Source: Ooceraea biroi (taxonomy: Eukaryota; Arthropoda; Insecta; Hymenoptera; Formicidae). Taken from it: a stretch of DNA of 64,000 nucleotides. The translations under genes were made by a program, and so were the position numbers. The DNA is taken from contig NC_039508.1 in NCBI RefSeq assembly GCF_003672135.1, positions 4,340,001 through 4,404,000 on the forward strand. The letters are read 5' to 3'. The notes under the pieces are model-generated. The model was not told the DNA's origin, made no database searches, and saw only the letters and a list, made by a program, of their open reading frames with translations. Each line of letters starts with the position of its first letter. The first letter of the stretch is position 1. Shown one piece after another: positions 57,824 through 64,000 of the stretch.

Positions 57824-60800
57824 GTTTCGAACGTTCCTCGAACGTTTCAAACATTTATAGTATACTTTACGTTACGGAAAACCGTGCAGATTTAGTTCGA
57901 TACGTTTGCACTTTATTATTATACAAACAAATACATTCCCGGGACGATTCGATTCGAGAGAAGAAGATCAGATCGGCTGGCTCTTGGCGATTCCAAGAGC
58001 GAGATGAACAATGTGTACGTTCGCCGGAGCGTGAAAGAAAAATCGTGGCGAGAAACACGGAGAAACGGCGAGGAAAGGCGAGAATCTTCTTAGAAACGGC
58101 ATAAAGATAACCGCTCTATCCACGAGGAGCACCAACTGTCTTGTAATCCCTGCGGAGGTTGTCTGTATGGGTTCGCCCGGACCGGACGCCGTTGACTTCT
58201 GTCCACTGTCGAGTTAACGATGCGTAATGACAGCTGACGGAGGCGACGGACACGGTTTCCCAGTTAGATTTTTTTCGTTGTCCGGACTGCAGCGGGAGAA
58301 TCCGCGGCGCGGAAACCATAAAGCCGAACCCTCCGGCCGACTTTTAGTGTCGGTCGCCGACGGGCGCGCGGACCTCGTTCCCGATTTTATCATCAATTCG
58401 CCGCGGCGATGAGAATCGTTAAGATCGACTTTCCGTGAGCGGGATCGCGCCACGCTATCGTAAATGGCATTGACATTTTTTTTCCTCGCCGATACGTGCG
58501 CGCGCGCGGCGCTTACGTCGAAACCATAAACCCGGCTAAAGTCGAGTAGCCGAGCAATTTCGTCGCGAAGATCGGCGTCGCCTGGAACGGCGATATTCCC
58601 GGACGATAAAGTCTCGAGTTATCGCTCGGCCGTGCTTATTCGTTAGACGGGAAAAATGCGCGGGCAGACGTCCTATCGCCCGGTTTTATTGGCGTTTCGC
58701 ATTTCCGCCGAGTTGCACTAATGGTAACGTCATTAACAATCACGTAATATTATATAACGAAATTAACGTGCCAAGATGAGGATAATCAGCACGCAAATTC
58801 AAATTCTTCTTCAATTAGGAATTTATTATCGCAATAATAAATATTACGCGTTTACTGAGGAATCCAGGCTGTGCGTGTATAAGAGTTTTGGATAGAGATC
58901 GATTCACAACATACCTGCTCTGGAATCTGATGCAATCACGGTAGTTCTACCGGAATTAATCGAGAGGATATTCACGAAGCGAACGAGCGTTGATTCTTGC
59001 GATTTTCACGCTTCGGAGCAGTCACGACTCAAATGTTATATGTTCGAATTGGTCAGACAGCAGCCTGCGCCTTCAGCTCTTTTGAATCACATTCTCGATT
59101 CAACGAAACATTCGTATTTTCTAGTAATGTCTGTAAATCGCAATTATTACATACCTCACATCTTTTGCGTTTCTTCTTCCAGTTCACGTTAGTGTTAGTT
59201 TGTCAAATTAGCGCTTAAGAGGTTTGAGTAATTAAATATATATTAAATTATCTTATTAATTCCGCGAATTGATTTAATTCTTCAATTCCGGGATTTCTGA
59301 ACTTTTGCTTAATTTATTTCTGTTTGTGACTCTGACTTTACGACATATGAAAGTGTGGAAAATGTTAAATTCGGAAATAAATATAATTTTAAAAATGTCC
59401 TTGTGCCAGTGTGATCACTGTGGGACAATAAAATAAATATCTATATGAACGAATATTTTTAATAAGAGCCGAGTATCTGACATTTCTAAAAAATCAGTCT
59501 GACTTTCCTTCGCGAGAAATTCGAGAAATCTCAGCCTCGCGAGTTTTTCCATTCGAGTTCCATTTCGTGTTTTGCTGCCTGCCAACCGCGCTAATTGAGC
59601 CATTAACTCCGCCCTTTAATCTTCCAGGTCTTCCTCCGACATTCGACTTCCTCCGTTCTCGGAAGAAGAGGAGGAAGCTTCGAGAGATCCAAATCGAATC
59701 TTTATGCCAGAGAATAAGAAGCAAAGGCTAAATACTGTTTTTCAGTGTTTCTTCATTAGTAAAGTAAACCATTAATCGGCAGATATAATAAAAGTGACGT
59801 AAACATTATTTTTGATAAACGCGAAAAGTTTTCTATTTTTAATAAAATTATAGATAAATTATAGAGAGATAGAAGAAGATTTTATATGTAGGCATATATC
59901 GTAGAGGATTCTTTCCTTCTAAAATATTGATAGTTTAATCCTTGCTTATCTATTTTTCGTAACACAGATTTTACGCCCTCGAATTCGCACATACTTCAAC
60001 TGACATTTTATGGATTGATGTTTATTATCGCCCGCTTTGAAGGTTGCTGAGTGAGAGCTAGTAGGCAAAACATTTTTGTATGTACAGAGAAAACATGGGT
60101 ACCGGCTGTATCTTTTTCTTTATTCGAGCCCATGACGTGCGGGTGTGTCTCAACTCTCGGATCGAGATCGGGACGATTCATGATTTTCTAAGCGGATGAG
60201 CGAGCCTCGATGCCGCGAGGGCGCGTCTCGGAGAAATGCATGTGTGTCCTAAACCAACATCTTTATGGAACTCCCAGGTCCAACTTATTACGTTGATTTA
60301 TCGTTTTTGTACCACCGAGACCATCTGCCTCTGCGGCATTCTACAACTTGTCTGTGAAGATTTATAGATTTTTCAATTCATATAGAGTTCGAGATCTTGC
60401 GAGAGGCACTTGCGATTAAGAGGACTCAGGATCATACACTTTTAAAGTTTTCAGTTCTAGGAATTTCTTTTACCCGAAAATCACTGATCATCCTTTACTC
60501 CTGTGAAACTTATAATCGAGACGAAATTTAACAGTTTTGGCTTGCCCAGAAAAGGAGTTTATTTCAAGAATTTAGTTCAATTTGGTTCCACTTGTTCATG
60601 CTCGTTTGAATTATTAATCTTAAATTAATCACTAATCCTTAATATCTTCCCCGATAGAATAAATTTCACATAGCGCTTCGTTTATCGCTTTCTCGTAAAT
60701 TGAAATTAATCGCTTTCAGTAGCGGTGATTGTTATCATTAATAATCAGTCTCGCCAGCGTCCGTAGAGCAGCCACTTCAGGCTGATGCACGGCAATCGAT

Positions 60801-61285
60801 TAGCCATTGATGCGATGTAAACAAAATAGCCGTCGATCTTCTTGAAATTTCCTCTTCGCTGGCAGAGGCGCGGTATCGATGCCGTGCCGAGCTCATCGAC
60901 GAAGGGTATCACAAGAAGAGGAATTTAACTTTCCGCGTTGTGAACCGCGCTTAAAAGATATCGAGATGCGTGGTCGTGCGAATGGGCGTGCATCCGATTA
61001 TCTTGGTAACTCAATCTCTCCTCTCGAATCCGGCCGTTCCTAGCCCGAGCTTCTCGATCTACTCGATCCAGTACGTTGAAGAAAATCATAGGTTGCCGCG
61101 GGCGATAGAACAATGAACAACGGTGGTACCACGTTTCTTTCTCCAAAAGTCTATACTATTATATAATAATATTGTATATTATATACATGTACACAGACTA
61201 TGTATCTGTAAGACACATGAGTTTCTATGAGCCGTTAAAAACACATCGTACCTTCGAAAATGTGTAAAAAATGCTTGTGTAAAAA
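57824..61285. other. Non-coding region between MITE copy 3 and the mariner relic
   Basis: CpG-rich to about 58.7 kb, then AT-rich. No exon, RNA gene or repeat could be supported. Long frames in the CpG-rich part (for example 58,214-58,453 on the minus strand) have no protein-like features. Confidence 0.45.
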
Positions 61286-62090
61286 TTGAAAAAAAAACAT
61301 AAAATTCCTTCGATGGAACCGTTGTGTTCTGCAAAACTCATCGAGAAGCTCACTGACATACCTAAAACCACTGCACCTCAAATTCGAGAATTTGAGCAAG
61401 CGGAAAGTGCATCTGTGCATCCTTCGTATCGCACATGCGGAATACCAAAGTGGAGCATCGCAACGGTCGATATTGACCCGGATTTCATGAAAAAAACATC
61501 GCAATTGATGACGAAACATCTTTTCAATATGGACCACTCACAAAGCGGCAGAATGCAAACTGGTAGAGCTCAGAAGAGTCAAAACCGAAGAAAGTGCGCG
61601 TGCAGAAGAGCCGAATCGAGACATTGCATCCTTTTCTTCGATTCGAAAGGAATTATCCACTGGAGATTCATACCAGAAGTTCAAACGTTGCACACTGATT
61701 ATTATTTAGATGTTCTGAACCGGTTGTGGAACGGAATTCTTTGTGTCCGACTTGAATACCGAGAACAAGGATCTTAGTTGCGCTTGTACGATAATATACC
61801 AATGCACAAATCCAAGATTGTACGCGATTTCTTTGTCAGAAAAGCAGTGCTCGTACATTCCCCTCCACCCTCTCTCATTGGCTCTGTGTGACTTCTGGCT
61901 GTTCCCAAAACTCAAGTTGGCGATGAAAGGAAAGTGTTACGACACCATTTAGGTTCAAATATCTTCGACCGTTTTGGAGGCGATTCCGAAAACGGAGAAC
62001 AATTATTTAATCTCTTCCAGTCTTGTATTGACTCAGAAGAAGTGTATTTTGAATCATTATAAAGAAATAAAAGCAAGAAATAATTAATGT
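61286..62090 (+). pseudogene. Decayed mariner-family transposase
   Basis: A plus-strand relic broken by frameshifts and stops. Recognisable mariner landmarks appear in order: VDIDPDFMKK; then in a shifted frame IDDETSFQYGPLTKRQNANW, carrying the first catalytic Asp; FFDSKGIIHWRFIPEVQTLH and YYLDVLNRLWN; DNIPMHKSKIV with the second Asp; and LALCDFWLFPKLKLAMKGK with the third. The second and third Asp codons lie 100 bp apart, consistent with a DD34D mariner after a small indel. An intact enzyme would be about 345 residues and cut and paste at TA; this copy cannot encode it. Inverted repeats at its ends were not identified, so borders are approximate. Confidence 0.75.
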
Positions 62091-64000
62091 GTTGCATCTT
62101 TTTCGGTTTTTTCAGTCGCACCAAAGCCAGGGCAGACCGTAGAAAAGATTACATAACGTACGTATGCAAGATGAGTTAGCGCGAGTTAGTATAGTAGCTG
62201 TACTAGTTAGTATAACAGCTAATACGAACGATATCGTACTTCAATCACCTGTTACCAGTTATCGTATGTAACGCAGGTGCTTACAATATCGCTATTCACG
62301 TTATGAGTGTGCAGTCACGATAACTCTCGATACGTGTCCTATCTCGAGCGCATATTATCGAAATTATGTGTGAAGCGGCAATACGTAATGCGGAACGGTG
62401 TCGAAAGGCGCGGATCATGTTTAATCGGCGCCGCTCGTAAGTCAAGCCACGCGCGAGCGAATTGCAGCGCCGAAGAAGAGCACCAGTTACTGCAGAGCGC
62501 ACGCGAGTGCCACGTACATTTTAGAAATTAATGCGACTGCGTGAACGCAAGGCTCTGCCATTGCAGATCCCGTATTCGTACACCTTATGCGCGTTCGCCC
62601 GAGGAGACATTCATGCGAGCTAGAGCAGTCTGAGCAGTCTCGCTCCTGATGCTCCCCACGTTTACTTGGGGCTAGGCTTGACAACTGCTCAATTTTACAA
62701 GAGGGTTGATTTAGCACTGGGAATCTGTAACGTCCCATACATACACGTTGGTGAGGTATGCACGCATGTGTGCGTATGTGTAAATGTTCCACGAATCTCT
62801 GAGATTTTCACGTATTGTATCCCGACACGAAACACGTGTAGAGTGGATATAAAAGCAATACTTCTTTGGAGCTTGACCTAAAAACGTGGCTCGCCCACAC
62901 CGGTCCGGTTCTCTCAGACTTTTTCTACATGTGGATCCAGTGTTACAGTCTGTTCTGAAAACTCATGTACTTTAGGAGACAGTGAGTCAATAATGTGTAC
63001 TTAAATACTTACGATGGATGTGTTAATTAATATGTCAATGATAATGATTACAACTTTTATGAGAGGACCAGTAGAGTTTGATTATTATTCTCATAATACT
63101 CATAAATTACAAAAATAGTATTTTTTTATATAATATACGGACTTTATACGTTCCTGATTTCCCGGATCGTTCGTCAAAGAAACACGGAACTACGTAGGTT
63201 TCTTTTAATTGAAAGAGCAAATATTTCTCTCGCGCAAACGAAGGATAATGTTCCGCGATGTTTGCCGGACGTTCGAGTGGACAAGTTGAAGTGATCGAGA
63301 ATACCTTCCTCGCATATCAGTTTCAACTTTCACGGAACACCTTTCCCGATATCTCAAACAATCTCCTCCATTCGCGAAGAAACAGTTTCCCCAGCCAGCG
63401 AAAGCAGGCAGAGTTCGTTTCATTACAATTTTTACGGGAAGTTTCGGAGTCTCCCGACATGTTTACGTCCCGCCATTGTTAAAAATGTATGCCGGACGCA
63501 TCGCGATCGTATGCAGTCAATGCGTATAATAAATACGAACGAATCGGTAGTAAAGAATGAACGGGATTTCTTCGGCTGTTCAACGCAGCTTCGTCTTCGA
63601 AGCCGCCTCTCGATTTTCTCGCGTGGTCGTAAAACCGATTGGCCAATTGGCTCGTCGGGCATCATGTTCGATCCGCGCACCGCGAAACGTGATCGTCTCA
63701 CTGGCCAATCCGACGATATCCGTGGCAGGTATCGAACATTCATTCGCTCGTTCGATTCGGTGGCTTGCGCTCGATTCGCCGGCAACAAATTATCGTGGAG
63801 GGTATGCGCAATCGCACCCTAAACGGCGCCTTCGCGTTCTATCAATCTTTCTTGCAGCAGAAGAAAATTATCAGATTATCTACCAAGCGATCAAAGACTG
63901 CGAAATTCTTAAAACGGTTTTTCTATTGTGAGTCATGAATTAGCTTAATTGTAATATAAAAAAGTTAAGTTGTTAATGGTTTATGATCATTAAAAATAGT
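62091..64000. other. Non-coding right end of the window
   Basis: No supported coding region. A small cluster of gttagtata repeats lies near 62,175-62,215. CpG-containing frames at 62,296-62,792 and 63,432-63,931 exist on both strands and look random. Confidence 0.45.

Overview
The window looks like insect nuclear DNA. It has spliced genes with GT-AG introns, AT-rich spacers with microsatellites, CpG-rich patches, Tc1/mariner-type elements and an arthropod-style TATA plus CAGT-initiator promoter. A hymenopteran, perhaps an ant, fits the composition and the mariner load, but that is inference. Nothing bacterial, viral or CRISPR-like was seen.

The left half (about 2.4-33.6 kb) is dominated by one plus-strand gene. 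I assembled it exon by exon from splice sites and codon phase. It has 21 well-supported coding exons (8,642-31,897) and a candidate signal-peptide exon at 2,409-2,457. All intron phases agree, and the exon lengths sum to 17,745 nt, a multiple of three, giving about 5,914 residues. The predicted product is a giant single-pass membrane protein. Its ectodomain has five GT-x-G-x-YA modules, at least eleven copies of a Tyr/Thr beta-strand module (consensus T-T-[FY]-T-Y-[FL]-T-T-[FY]), Arg/Ser blocks with two furin-like sites, a repeated HK-x-x-V-T-R-R-R motif, acidic Thr-rich mucin stretches and Pro-rich segments. These are followed by EGF-SEA-EGF-EGF, one transmembrane helix, and a cytoplasmic tail of about 320 residues carrying three copies of STLARSCGETT. 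This is the layout of an epithelial apical or cuticle matrix protein. I cannot give it a gene symbol.

The long 5' intron (2,458-8,641) is a nest of short mobile DNA: two mariner-type MITEs, a perfect 40-bp inverted repeat, a 586-bp foldback element and a 117-bp tandem duplication. The same tandem-repeat family recurs as three 118-bp units in the intron at 21,329-22,208.

The right half (about 33.6-64 kb) is mostly gene-poor. It holds a good TATA/Inr core promoter near 39.7 kb, trinucleotide repeats, a His/Pro/Ala-rich first coding exon with a strong splice donor at 50,265-50,518 (probably a developmental transcription factor whose remaining exons lie outside the window), another mariner MITE at 57.7 kb and a decayed mariner transposase at 61.3-62.1 kb. 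Most open frames there sit in CpG-rich DNA and show no protein-like character.
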